A DNA stretch of 64,000 bases from Pelagomonas calceolata (lineage: Eukaryota; Sar; Pelagophyceae; Pelagomonadales; Pelagomonadaceae), in the NCBI GenBank assembly GCA_918797485.1, contig CAKKNE010000006.1, forward strand, positions 1,550,001 to 1,614,000, in the 5' to 3' direction. Shown piece by piece: positions 39,231 to 47,905 of the stretch. Every line of letters begins with the position of its first letter. Position 1 is the stretch's first letter. The notes under the pieces are model-generated. The model saw only the letters and a list, made by a program, of their open reading frames with translations. It did not search any database and was not told where the DNA came from. Both the position numbers and the translations under genes were made by a program.

Positions 39231-39596
39231 TGCCTCGGCTCTGCCCAGGCGTGCGTACGAGAGTCCTTACGCGTGCCGGTACGTGTGCGTCTGAAGACCC
39301 GGACGGCTCTTTACTCGGCAGCGGCAGCAACGCCGGCAGAAAAATGAATGGCGGCGAGACTGCGCGACAATGAAAATGGGGCGAGTACTCGAGTGTGAGC
39401 TCGAGCTCTGGTACGACGGGTTTTTTTCGTAGTGGCCCGCCCACGGATGCCGGCCCAGGGACGACGCCTCGCACCGATTCAGAGCACCGCGCCTGGTAGG
39501 GAGAGCCCGGCTCCGCGGTGGCGGTGCAGCACCGAGACAACATCCGGCCGGAGAGGGAGTACAGAAGCGGTCACGAACGCTAGACAACATTCCGGC
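39231..39596. promoter_or_regulatory. Divergent intergenic region
   Basis: 366 bp between VIP1 (-) and the repeat protein (+). An open frame from 39432 continues into the plus gene, but the ATG at 39597 fits the composition better. No RNA or repeat is evident. Confidence 0.35.
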
Positions 39597-40400
39597 ATGG
39601 CCGCCCCGCTCCGAGACGCCGCCGGGCCGCCCCCGGCGCCGCCGCGCGGGGCGCTGCCGCCGGCGCCGCCGCCGGGCAGCCCCCGGCGGCGGCGGAACAC
39701 GTCTCCGGTGGCCGTCGACGAGGCGCCCCTCAACGACCTCGCGCCCGCCGGGCCGCGGCGGTCGCCGGCGGGCAGCCCGGACCGCAAGCTGGCCCTCGTG
39801 GCCGAGGTCTCGCCCGTCGACGACGCGCTCGGCGACGTCCGCGTCGCGCGCGCCGCGAAGCCCGGCCTCGCGCTCGTGCCCGAGCTCGAGCCGACGGCCG
39901 AGGCCTGGGGCGACCTCGTGGCCGGCGCCGTCGCGCCCCCGGCGCCGGGCCTGGCGCCCGTCGCCGAGGTGTCGCCCGTCGCCGACGCGCTCGGCGTCGT
40001 CGAGCGGCCGCGGGCGCGGCGGCCCGCGACGCTGCCGCTCGTGGCCGAGGTGTCGCCCGTCGACGAGGCGCTCGGCGGCGCCGCCCGCGCGGCGCCGGCG
40101 CCGCGCCGGCCGAGCCTGGACCTCGTGCCCGAGGTGTCGCCCGTCGACGACGCGCTCGGCGACGTCCGCGTCGCGCGCGCCGCGAAGCCCGGCCTCGCGC
40201 TCGTGCCCGAGCTCGAGCCGACGGCCGAGGCCTGGGGCGACGTCGCCCCCGGGCCCGCGCGCGCGCCGCGCGGCGGCCGCCTCTCGCTCGTGCCCGAGGA
40301 GCCGCCGGAGGCCCCCGCGCCGGCGCCCGCGCCGGCGCGGCGGCGGTCGAACTGCCTCCTGGATTGCCTCCGGCGGCGGCGGCGCGAGGCGTCGCCCTAG
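39597..40400 (+). CDS. Repeat protein with about seven LxLVPEVSPVDDALG-type units, Cys-Arg-rich C-terminus
   Basis: 267 residues from ATG 39597 (MAAPLRDAAGPPPAPP). After a Pro/Ala-rich head come about seven 26-29-residue units of the form L-x-L-V-x-E-V-S-P-V-D-D-A-L-G followed by a variable basic stretch. Two units are the variant LVPELEPTAEAWGD. A DNA stretch of 105 bp is identical at 39810-39914 and 40137-40241, so at least part of the array was recently duplicated. The C-terminus ends NCLLDCLRRRRREASP, a cysteine plus polybasic end of the type often S-acylated and membrane-bound. No family is recognised. The frame is chosen because differences between units fall mainly at third positions or swap Asp/Glu/Ala. 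Confidence 0.55.
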   Translation: MAAPLRDAAGPPPAPPRGALPPAPPPGSPRRRRNTSPVAVDEAPLNDLAPAGPRRSPAGSPDRKLALVAEVSPVDDALGDVRVARAAKPGLALVPELEPTAEAWGDLVAGAVAPPAPGLAPVAEVSPVADALGVVERPRARRPATLPLVAEVSPVDEALGGAARAAPAPRRPSLDLVPEVSPVDDALGDVRVARAAKPGLALVPELEPTAEAWGDVAPGPARAPRGGRLSLVPEEPPEAPAPAPAPARRRSNCLLDCLRRRRREASP

Positions 40401-40643
40401 CCCTCGGGCTGTGTTGTAATGATGAAACTTCGAATCATCACACGGCCTGTGTCTCATTCCGGGCGGCTCCCCGACATCTCCCCGACTCTCGCGAGCGGAC
40501 ACAACTTTGGATGCCTCGAGTGGCAAGGGTGCTTTTTTCGGGCTGCATCACGGCCTCAGGCGCGTTTCGGAACGATACGGCTGCCTTCGTTCGCTTCGGC
40601 ACGATACGGCTGCCTCGACGGGGGCGCGCATCGCTTCGGCACG
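40401..40643. promoter_or_regulatory. Spacer with short tandem repeat
   Basis: 243 bp. Just before the next ATG lie tandem copies of CTTCGGCACGATACGGCTGCC (about 40563-40612), and the start codon itself sits in a third partial copy (CTTCGGCACGATGG). The in-frame extension upstream of 40644 is therefore repeat DNA, not a good N-terminus. Confidence 0.55.
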
Positions 40644-41132
40644 ATGGAGGCGCCGCAGCGCTGCCCCCTGGCGGACGACTGGCACGGCGGTGACTCCACT
40701 GACGTCCTCGACGCCGAGGACGAAGCCGCCTATATTGCGGGGACGCGCACGCGGTTAGAAGGCGTGCCGCGGCGTCCGGATTCGCCGTCGAGCCTCGACG
40801 CGATCGCGGAAGCCGAGGAGCCGCCGGCCGCCGCCGCGCGCGAGCGACGACGGAAGAACACGCCCGTCGCCTACCGACCGCCGCCGCGCGCGACGCGGCC
40901 GCGGCCGCGCGCGCGGCCGCCGCCGCCGTCGGCCTACGAAGCGGGCCTCTCGGCGCCGCCGCTCGAGGTCGGCGGCGCCGCGCCCGGGGACCGGCCGCGC
41001 TCGCCCGAGCTCGTGGCGCTCGAGCACGTCGGCGGCGGCGGCGCCTACGACGGCGCCGAGCCCGACGACGACCGCGACCTGCCCTGGTACGCGGCGCTCA
41101 CGAGCTGCACGGGCTGCACGGGCTACTACTAG
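40644..41132 (+). CDS. Acidic/proline-rich protein, unknown, with C-terminal cysteine motif
   Basis: 162 residues from ATG 40644 (MEAPQRCPLADDWHGGD). The N-terminal part is acidic (DSTDVLDAEDEAAYIAGTRTRLEG) and the middle is Pro/Arg/Ala-rich. The end is acidic (EPDDDRDLPWYAAL) and closes with TSCTGCTGYY. The neighbour ending at 40400 also has a Cys-bearing C-terminal end and an acidic/proline-rich body, so the two may be relatives or co-functional small membrane-associated proteins, but no homology is claimed. Function unknown. Confidence 0.5.
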   Translation: MEAPQRCPLADDWHGGDSTDVLDAEDEAAYIAGTRTRLEGVPRRPDSPSSLDAIAEAEEPPAAAARERRRKNTPVAYRPPPRATRPRPRARPPPPSAYEAGLSAPPLEVGGAAPGDRPRSPELVALEHVGGGGAYDGAEPDDDRDLPWYAALTSCTGCTGYY

Positions 41133-41408
41133 CGGCGCGGCGGGCGCCAGTCGCGGCATAAGCTATCATCTCGAAGCTCTTCACAAGCTCCTCACTCGGG
41201 TATATATGAAAATCCGTTGTACCGTTCTCTTGCTGCTATTTGAGTAGGAGCTTGTTCCTTTTTTTAGGTCATCCTTACTTTATATATATTGATTTATATG
41301 TCCGCATCCCACGCGACTACGGGATGTGTGCTGCTACTGCGGTAGGACCCGCACTCACTATTTTGAGCCCGCGGCCCACCGGACGAAGCGGGGCAGCCCT
41401 ACGCCAAC
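41133..41408. promoter_or_regulatory. AT-rich spacer
   Basis: 276 bp of unusually AT-rich DNA for this window (TATATATGAAAATC near 41204; TTTATATATATTGATTTATA near 41280). It is probably the promoter of the gene at 41409. No RNA gene was recognised. Confidence 0.4.
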
Positions 41409-42659
41409 ATGGGCTCGCTCCGGCCGGGCCCGCGCGACGCCGGCGACGTGCAGCTCGGGGGCAGCCACGCCAGCTGGGGCGGCGAGTGCGTGCTCGGGGG
41501 CCTCGTGTGCTACGACTACGGGCTGGACGAGGGCTCGGTGCAGAACGTGGCGGCGGCGCTCTTCGTGGGGCTGGTGGTGGCGTGGGCCGTGGCCATCTTC
41601 GCGTCCTACGCGAGCCGGCGGGGCGCGCGGAGCGACATGGGCTACTACTTCTCGGCGGGGTGCCTGCTCGGCCTGGTCTGCGTGCAGTGGTACTACGTCT
41701 TCCTCGCGGCGAACCACGCGCCGCCGTCGGTCATGCCCGCGCACACGCGGCGCTACGACTGCGAGCGGAGCCGCAAGGGCGGCAAGCGCTCGACCGTGGA
41801 CCGGCTGAACCCCGCGGGCGGGACCGTGAACCCGTGCTTCTGCCACCCCTACGCGCGGTGCGTCGACCACGCCACGGGCCGCGTCTACCACGCGGGCGAC
41901 GGGACGCCCGCGGCCGTCCCGTGCCCGGCCGACGGCTCGGCGTACTGCCAGGAGCTCGACGGCCGGTTCGTGCCCCACTGGATCCACGAGCGCGGGACCC
42001 AGCCGACGGACCGGGACTGCCGCCACGGCCGCGGCGCCGCGTGCACGGCGCGGGACCCCTGCACGCCGTGCGAGGCCGAGGACGCCGCGCTGGACCCCCA
42101 CGCGGGCTACTGCTCGGTCTGCACGGCCGACGATCGGGGCAAGTGCCTTTTCACGCAGGGCGTCGGGCCTTACTGCAAGGATGGGCACGGCGGCGTCAGG
42201 CCGTGCGAGACGTGCTGCACGGCGCCGCGCCAGGTCATCGTCGACTCGCACGTCTGGGCGGGGCGCGCCGGCGAGGAGAGCGTCTTCCGGACGGTCAAGC
42301 GGTGCGCCTACGCCGTGCACCCGAAGTGGCGGCCATCGTTCTGCAAGAAGACGCCCGCCGAGACGTGCGAGCTCGCGGGCGCCGTCACGGCGCTGGCCCA
42401 GGAGGCGGACCCGCGGGCGCGGGACGAGTGCGAGACGGTCCGGTCGACGCGCGTCGTCGCGACGGAGCCCTGGCCCCCCCGCGGGCCGGACCATTACAGG
42501 ATCGTGCTCGCGTCGTCCGAGGTCCTCATGGACCTGACGCGGCACGGGCCGGGCAACGCGACGGCGGTCATCGCGGCGTGCGCGGGGGGGCTCCCGGCGA
42601 CGCCGGCGCCGGCGCCCTCGCCGGAGCCGACGCCGGCGCTCGGCGACCTGGACACGTAG
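41409..42659 (+). CDS. Two-helix membrane protein with cysteine-rich domain
   Basis: 416 residues. Two hydrophobic helices occur early: VAAALFVGLVVAWAVAIFAS and YFSAGCLLGLVCVQWYYVFL. A cysteine-rich region follows (residues about 135-310) with CFCHPYARCVDHATG, CPADGSAYCQELDG, CTPCEAEDAALDPHAGYC, CLFTQGVGPYC and ETCCTAPRQVIVD. These recall secreted disulfide modules, but no domain is recognised. The C-terminus is Pro/Ala-rich (PATPAPAPSPEPTPAL). The start follows a promoter-like AT-rich stretch. The overlapping 475-residue frame from 41240 has an Arg/Gly-rich composition and is rejected. Confidence 0.6.
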   Translation: MGSLRPGPRDAGDVQLGGSHASWGGECVLGGLVCYDYGLDEGSVQNVAAALFVGLVVAWAVAIFASYASRRGARSDMGYYFSAGCLLGLVCVQWYYVFLAANHAPPSVMPAHTRRYDCERSRKGGKRSTVDRLNPAGGTVNPCFCHPYARCVDHATGRVYHAGDGTPAAVPCPADGSAYCQELDGRFVPHWIHERGTQPTDRDCRHGRGAACTARDPCTPCEAEDAALDPHAGYCSVCTADDRGKCLFTQGVGPYCKDGHGGVRPCETCCTAPRQVIVDSHVWAGRAGEESVFRTVKRCAYAVHPKWRPSFCKKTPAETCELAGAVTALAQEADPRARDECETVRSTRVVATEPWPPRGPDHYRIVLASSEVLMDLTRHGPGNATAVIAACAGGLPATPAPAPSPEPTPALGDLDT

Positions 42660-42844
42660 CGGCGTAAGTTCCCCCCCCCATCCCTCCGGGAGCTCATTGT
42701 AGTGCCGACTAACTGGAGAGGCGCCGCGTTTCCCCGACATCTGCGGGCGTGGGATCTGCGACTCTAGACAGGATGGTGAATTTATTTAGATACGAGCCGG
42801 GGACGGAACGCGCGGCGCGAAGGAAAGCGGCGTCCCGCGGGCGC
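42660..42844. other. Convergent spacer
   Basis: 185 bp between convergent stops. Nothing recognised apart from a C9 run near 42672-42680. Confidence 0.3.
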
Positions 42845-44437
42845 TCACGTGTCGACGTCGCACTCGATCTCGCCCTGGAGGTCCAGCAGCGCGCGGTCGA
42901 GGTCCGCGGAGATCCGCGCCATGGCGCGCATGAGCCGCGCCGTGCGGCCGCCCTGGACGGAGATGCGCCGGAACACGGACGACCGCGAGACCGTGTACGT
43001 CTCGGTCGCCGCGGCCGACCGCCGCAGCGGCGCGCCGGTGTCGACGTCGACGCCGGCGTCCTCGTCGCGCGCCAGCGCGTAGTCGTCCTCGTCGGCCGCG
43101 CGCGAGGCGAGGCCGAGGTCCGCGGCGGACGCGGCGTGGAAGGGGAAGCCCCCGTTCCAGGCCGGCCAGGCCGGGTCGTAGAGGAAGAGCAGGAGGCCGT
43201 GCGCCACGACGACCAGCGCCTGGTCGCAGGCGTAGAGCACGATGGCGCGCTCGTGGTCGCTCACGCTCCGCCCGATCAGGGCGAGCGCGGGCCGCGACAC
43301 GAGCCACAGCGCCGCGGCCGGGTTGAACTTGCCGTAGAACCGCGCCTTGCGCGGGTAGTTCCGGCGCGTCGTGTGCGCCGCGTACAGGAACCAGGCCGCC
43401 GCGTAGGCCCGCAGCGCGACGAGCGCGTAGCCCGGCGGCGACTCGCCCGCGTCCGCGTACCGCGACCGGTCCCACGCGTGCAGGCGCCAGAGCTCCAGCG
43501 CCACCGTCGCCCAGAGGAAGACCGTCGCGTAGACCGTCACGCGGACGCGGCCGTTCGCCGACAGCTTGCGCCGCACCAGCGTCCAGCCCTTGGCCAGGAG
43601 CACGAGCAGGCTCACGAGGAGGATGTCGGCCGCGTGGCCCAGGAAGCGCGCCGCGGCGAGGCACCAGGGCACGCCCGCGCCGTCCCGCGCGAACGTCGCG
43701 ACGTGGCACAGCGCGAAGGCGCAGCCCGCGGCCTGCACCCAGGCCGACCAGCACAGCATGGCCACCGTGTGGTGGAACTTGCGGCGCCGGCGGAGCGCCG
43801 CGCGCACGCGCAGCGCCCAGGCGCCCAGCGCGGCGTACGCGGCGAGCGCGCACCACGCGACCTCGAGCGTCCCCAGCTCGTCGGCCGAGAACTCGCGCCG
43901 CTCCTCGGCGGCGCCGTTCGTGAAGTGCAATTTATAAGAAGCGACGAGCGGCCCCTGGCAGTCGCGGTAGCCCGCGGCCTCGGGGCACTGCGCCGCGCAG
44001 TTCGCGAGGGCCACGAAGAACCACGTGTAGGCCTCGTTGCGCACGTACGCGCGGCCCTTAGCCGTGGTCGTCCGGCCGAGCGAGTCCGGCGCGACGCTCG
44101 TCACGAACGACGTCGGCGCCTGCAGCGACACGACGTTGTCCGCCGCGCGCAGCCGCTCGGAACAGGACCCGCCGCCGTCGACGCCGTCGACCCACTTGTC
44201 GAAGCCGTCGTAGTAGAAGAGGAGCGCGGGCGCCGCGCCGGTCGGGTACGTGACCTCGAACTCGACGAAGCCGTACTTCTTCTTCTTCGCGTCCGCCGCG
44301 AGGTCCACGTCGGCCTGGGGCGTCGGCACGAAGCAGAAGCGGTCCACGAAGGCCCAGGGCGCCAGCGTGTCGAGCTCGCCCCGGAGCTTGAGGCCCGCGG
44401 CGAGCGCGGGCAGGAGCGGCAGGCGCGCGGCCCGCAT
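42845..44437 (-). CDS. GPR180/TMEM145-like seven-helix membrane protein
   Basis: 530 residues. Signal peptide MRAARLPLLPALAAG, then a lumenal domain of about 170 residues (FCFVPTPQADVDLA, KYGFVEFEVTYPTGAAPALLFYY, YKLHFTNG) ending before a run of helices: LEVAWCALAAYAALGAWAL, VAMLCWSAWVQAAGCAFALCH, ILLVSLLVLLAKGWTL, VRVTVYATVFLWATVALELW, VALRAYAAAWFLYAAHT, NPAAALWLVSRPALALIG and VLYACDQALVVVAHGLLLFLY. A lumenal GOLD-like region plus seven helices with a KGW motif is the pattern of the GPR180/TMEM145 family (intimal-thickness-related receptors). A role in secretory traffic or TGF-type signalling is known only for animals. The tail is long and acidic. The opposite-strand frames in this region are shadows. 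Confidence 0.7.
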   Translation of the reverse strand: MRAARLPLLPALAAGLKLRGELDTLAPWAFVDRFCFVPTPQADVDLAADAKKKKYGFVEFEVTYPTGAAPALLFYYDGFDKWVDGVDGGGSCSERLRAADNVVSLQAPTSFVTSVAPDSLGRTTTAKGRAYVRNEAYTWFFVALANCAAQCPEAAGYRDCQGPLVASYKLHFTNGAAEERREFSADELGTLEVAWCALAAYAALGAWALRVRAALRRRRKFHHTVAMLCWSAWVQAAGCAFALCHVATFARDGAGVPWCLAAARFLGHAADILLVSLLVLLAKGWTLVRRKLSANGRVRVTVYATVFLWATVALELWRLHAWDRSRYADAGESPPGYALVALRAYAAAWFLYAAHTTRRNYPRKARFYGKFNPAAALWLVSRPALALIGRSVSDHERAIVLYACDQALVVVAHGLLLFLYDPAWPAWNGGFPFHAASAADLGLASRAADEDDYALARDEDAGVDVDTGAPLRRSAAATETYTVSRSSVFRRISVQGGRTARLMRAMARISADLDRALLDLQGEIECDVDT

Positions 44438-44977
44438 GGCTGCCCTCCGGTCAGTTTCTTATTTTCAAACTCCTTAGCATCCGCCGCCTCTACTACGACG
44501 GGAGGCAGCCATCGGGGCATGCGCCAGAAGTTGTTACTTGTTACCGGTACCGGTACCGTACCGCCAGCACGGTACCTTGGTAGGTATGATAAAAAGAATA
44601 ATAATACAGCGATTGTGCTATGATCCTATAGTTACCTACACTGAGAGCCCTCCCCCGGTTCTAGTAGGACCTCTGGTGGGCGTGAACATACTTGTAGTAT
44701 CATCCGGGCTTCAAGTTTCCCGGGCAAGAACCCGCCGGACGACTGCCGCCGCGAAAGAACATCCAGCGCCGAGTCAGAGGAGTCGGGCGGCGCCGTTAGC
44801 GTGATCACGTATCGCTTCGCCGCGGCCCTCGCGTCGCTAGTCGCGATACTTCTGCGGTAGCCTCTTACGGAAATCGGTTTCAATTGGTGATCTCGCCTGC
44901 TTCTCCGGCATTCTGGAATTTTCCAAGGCTTCTAAAATGCATTTAATCTAGTAAGAGCCTTCGTAGCCCCTCGGTGC
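44438..44977. other. Intergenic region with GGTACC repeats and a dispersed repeat
   Basis: 540 bp. It has a GGTACCGGTACCGTACC-like run at about 44546-44585, related to the arrays at 58205-58275 and 62415-62430. It also has the dispersed element at 44671-44710 that reappears at 56711-56790. No gene was recognised. Confidence 0.5.
44671..44710 (+). repeat. Dispersed repeat (pairs with 56711-56790)
   Basis: CTCTGGTGGGCGTGAACATA followed by a GTAGTATCATCCGGGC end. The copy at 56711-56790 shares CTGGTGGGCGTGAACATA and GTAGTATCATCAGGGC but has about 35 extra bases between. It is a likely transposon fragment. Confidence 0.6.
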
Positions 44978-47545
44978 CTAGGCGGATTCTGATGAGGCGG
45001 CGCCAGGCGCCGCCTTGGGGGGATCCGCGACAAGCGTCGGCCGCCGTCGTCGCCGGTGCGCGAACGCGGCACCCGCGGCCAGGACTGCGACAGCGGCCGC
45101 GCCGACACCAGCGACGCCCGCGTCGTCGATAGCCTCACCACCCCGGCCGCCGGCCCCATCGACCGACGCGTCAGCGTCCGCCCCGGAACCGCCGCCGTTC
45201 TCGAGGACCGTGAGCCCCCCCGCGGCGGGCGCCACCACGAGGTCCGCGGCGCCGTCTCCGTTGATATCCCCGGCCGCAAAGGCGAGCACGGCGCCGGTAT
45301 ACACCTTGCGCCTTCGTACGACGAGCCCCGCCCCGTCGAACCAGTACAGGCCGGCCTGGTCGTCGCGCTCGAAGGCGTCGTTGCCGCGCGCGACGACGTC
45401 CTCCGCCCCACGCCCGTTTAGATCCGCGCCCAGGAGGGCGTCGTACCTCATATCGTCGGTGTCGTACAGCACACCACCGTCGACCGTCGACACCTCCGCG
45501 TCGGCCCGCTTGCCGGCTTCTCCGCCGTGGACGTAGACGGTACGATATGCGACCACAATGTCGTCGCCAACGACCGCGACCGCGCGCTGGCCGCGACCGC
45601 GCGTCCTTAACACTGTCCTCTGGTACTCGAGCCAGTCGTCACCGATCCAAACGTCGTCCTCGCGGTTGCGCGGCATGGACTTCAGCGCGACCACGGTGCC
45701 GGAACAAGGAAGTGTGGGGAGCAGGTCCAGGTCTCCGTCGCCGTCGACGTCTAGGACGACCACGTCAGTAACACCCACCGCGTCAGACGCAGCGAGACGC
45801 TTCGAAAATCCCTTGGACGCACGATACACAGCGACGGTGTCATCCTCGGCCGCCGCCGAGACGACGTCCAGCACGCCGTCGCCGTCGATGTCTGCCGCCC
45901 GGACGACCACAGCACCAGAGGCGACGTCCCGATCCACGATTCGTATTTGCTCACCGTCGAGCGCGTGCACCACCACGGCGCCGGCCTCGTAGCCGACGAC
46001 GATGTCTTCCTCTCCCGCGTCGAGCGCGACCGGGCTCGCGTATTTAGTCGTGACGACATCTCGCGCGATCATCCGCCCCGCCACGTTCTCGTGGATCCGG
46101 AGCCAGTCCCCCTCCGCCGTGACGACGTCCGGGTCGCCATCATTATCAACGTCGACGACCGCGACCGCGTCGAAGCGACCGTCGACGGTATGGTGCTCGC
46201 CAAAAGAGGGACCCATCGTGGGACATCGCTCCGCTGGCTCGGCAACGGCGCACGCATCTCCGGAAGATTCGCGACATCGTACGAGGTCCTCATACGCGTA
46301 CGGCGCCGCGCCCGGCGCCAGCTCGCAGAGGAGCCGCGCGTTTGTCACTAACGTCTCTGGTGATTCGCCGGCGCGCGGCTCGAAACCGAGGTCGTCCATC
46401 GAAAAGCCCCAGCCGTCGCTGAGCGTCTCGTTGAGGAGCTGGCCGGGCGCGCGCCGGCCCGTAAACGCGTCCGTCCCGACCGTGGTGTCAGGATCCAACA
46501 AAGGGTATGCCCAGTAGTCGTCGGCGTCATGAGCGCGCGTCCAGGTCCACCAGTGGCGAGACCGCTCGACGTTTGCGTGGTGGAAGAAGAACACGGGGTC
46601 GTTCGGACCCGCCTGTGTGCGCATCAACCAGTGCTTCGATAGTTCAATTGAATGCGTTGGGAGTTTGATCTGCGCGCTGGGCTCTGCCAAAGTATCCGCA
46701 AAGTCGCCATGGCTGGTCCCGGTGCCACCATCCTGAAAGCCGCCGACCCCTGGGTGCGCACCGCGATGCACCGAGTCGCCTAGGTCGGAGCCGTCCGGCG
46801 CAAATCCGAGGTCGACGCACTTGTTCCATTCCAGGAACGTCGTGGGCTCCTCGACGCAGCGCCAGAACACGTCTTTTTCTAGAGCGTAGTCGCCGCCGAA
46901 GCGGACGACCCCTACAACCGATGTCATGCTATGGGGGTGCCTCAGGTAGCCGGCCGAGTTGCCCGCGACGGCGGTCGAGGCTGAAAACGTCGACGAATTG
47001 GGCGCGTAGTCCGCCAGCGATTTGTGTCGAGGCACTCGCCACGACCCGAACGGGCCGTCAATCACGTCGTAATCATCGCCGAGGCCTGGCGCCGAGCCAA
47101 AGTACGCCCCCCCAAACACCGACGGGGACGTCTCCGAGGCGTCCCAGTAGGGCAACGCTTCGATCGCCGGATCGACCGCGCGGAGCGCCCGTTCGAACTC
47201 GAGGCCGAGCGCAGCGTGCCACGTGGCGAAGTGCGGGCCGTAGTGTGCACCATTTCCCCGTGCGTCAACGCAGGCGGCGTAGTGCTTCGCCGTGAAATAG
47301 TCGTAGCTCCGGTAGGCGGCGCCGTAGGTCGCTTGGCCGTTCGTCGTCGCTACTCGTTTCATGGTGTTCATTGCATTTGTGACGCGCTGCCACTCTGTGG
47401 CGCTCAGGTCCCTGACTTCTCGTCGTACACGTACTCCATCTGGAGCTCGCCAAGGGCAGCTGGGGCAGCTGGTGCCACAGCAGGGTGTTGCTGGTAAGGC
47501 GGCTGCGCCGACGGCTGCGAGGAGGACAAACCCCACGTTCTTCAT
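44978..47545 (-). CDS. Tyrosinase fused to FG-GAP/VCBS repeats and a membrane anchor
   Basis: 855 residues from the ATG ending at 47545 (MKNVGFVLLAAVGAAALPATPCC, signal peptide). The tyrosinase domain covers about residues 40-420: CuA histidines in KHYAACVDARGNGAHYGPHFATWHAALGLEFERAL and CuB in THSIELSKHWLMRTQAGPNDPVFFFHHANVERSRHWWTW, with the usual PYWDAS. After it come about five FG-GAP/VCBS-type repeats with calcium-like DxDxDGxxD loops: DVDNDGDPD, DIDGDGVLD, DVDGDGDLD, DINGDGAAD and DLNGRGAED. A C-terminal hydrophobic stretch (AGVGAAAVAVLAAGAAFAHRRRRR) would anchor it at the surface. Tyrosinases oxidise phenols to quinones, as in melanin or cross-linking of wall or adhesive proteins. The stalk could bind integrin-like partners. 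This join of domains is unusual. Confidence 0.85.
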   Translation of the reverse strand: MKNVGFVLLAAVGAAALPATPCCGTSCPSCPWRAPDGVRVRREVRDLSATEWQRVTNAMNTMKRVATTNGQATYGAAYRSYDYFTAKHYAACVDARGNGAHYGPHFATWHAALGLEFERALRAVDPAIEALPYWDASETSPSVFGGAYFGSAPGLGDDYDVIDGPFGSWRVPRHKSLADYAPNSSTFSASTAVAGNSAGYLRHPHSMTSVVGVVRFGGDYALEKDVFWRCVEEPTTFLEWNKCVDLGFAPDGSDLGDSVHRGAHPGVGGFQDGGTGTSHGDFADTLAEPSAQIKLPTHSIELSKHWLMRTQAGPNDPVFFFHHANVERSRHWWTWTRAHDADDYWAYPLLDPDTTVGTDAFTGRRAPGQLLNETLSDGWGFSMDDLGFEPRAGESPETLVTNARLLCELAPGAAPYAYEDLVRCRESSGDACAVAEPAERCPTMGPSFGEHHTVDGRFDAVAVVDVDNDGDPDVVTAEGDWLRIHENVAGRMIARDVVTTKYASPVALDAGEEDIVVGYEAGAVVVHALDGEQIRIVDRDVASGAVVVRAADIDGDGVLDVVSAAAEDDTVAVYRASKGFSKRLAASDAVGVTDVVVLDVDGDGDLDLLPTLPCSGTVVALKSMPRNREDDVWIGDDWLEYQRTVLRTRGRGQRAVAVVGDDIVVAYRTVYVHGGEAGKRADAEVSTVDGGVLYDTDDMRYDALLGADLNGRGAEDVVARGNDAFERDDQAGLYWFDGAGLVVRRRKVYTGAVLAFAAGDINGDGAADLVVAPAAGGLTVLENGGGSGADADASVDGAGGRGGEAIDDAGVAGVGAAAVAVLAAGAAFAHRRRRRPTLVADPPKAAPGAASSESA

Positions 47546-47905
47546 GGGGCGTCTTTCGGCATTACTACTACAATACGCGGACAGGCTGGTAGCACTAACG
47601 CCGTCAATTGCGAGAAGCCATGTGCACGTGATGAATACCTTCTCGCACAATGTTCTAATTGTTCTTCTATCTGTCTCAATATTATGGGAGTCATTGCTAG
47701 CAGTATTCGCGCGTTCCAACCAGGGAATCAAATTGCGTGCGGGTTTCCTCACGTGTTGATGGAAGGGCAGCCCAAAGTCGTCACGTGTATAGCGAGGACG
47801 GGGTGCAGCGAGCAGCCCAAGTGGCAAGTTGCACCGCGACGCAAGGCCACGGCAGTCGGCAGTCGGCAGGAAGTTTTCAGTCAAAGCGCGTAAGAAAAAG
47901 GGACT
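47546..47905. promoter_or_regulatory. Divergent promoter between tyrosinase and RND genes
   Basis: 360 bp. The minus frame runs through it (ATG at 47884), but its composition before 47545 is not protein-like and the signal peptide at 47545 argues for the shorter start. Both genes probably share this region. No motif stands out. Confidence 0.45.

Noticed and set aside
39267-40526. 419-residue minus-strand frame
   Set aside because: Shadow of the repeat protein; Arg/Gly composition and no start signal.
41240-42667. 475-residue frame overlapping the two-helix protein
   Set aside because: Gly/Arg/Pro-rich with no start context; the 41409 frame has hydrophobic helices and paired cysteines.
42749-44623. 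624-residue plus-strand frame opposite the GPR180-like gene
   Set aside because: Arg/Val/Glu-rich shadow of GC-rich coding DNA; no domain, while the minus frame has a signal peptide and seven helices.
47546-47884. N-terminal 113-residue extension of the tyrosinase
   Set aside because: It has no protein-like features and would hide the signal peptide; start at 47545 preferred.
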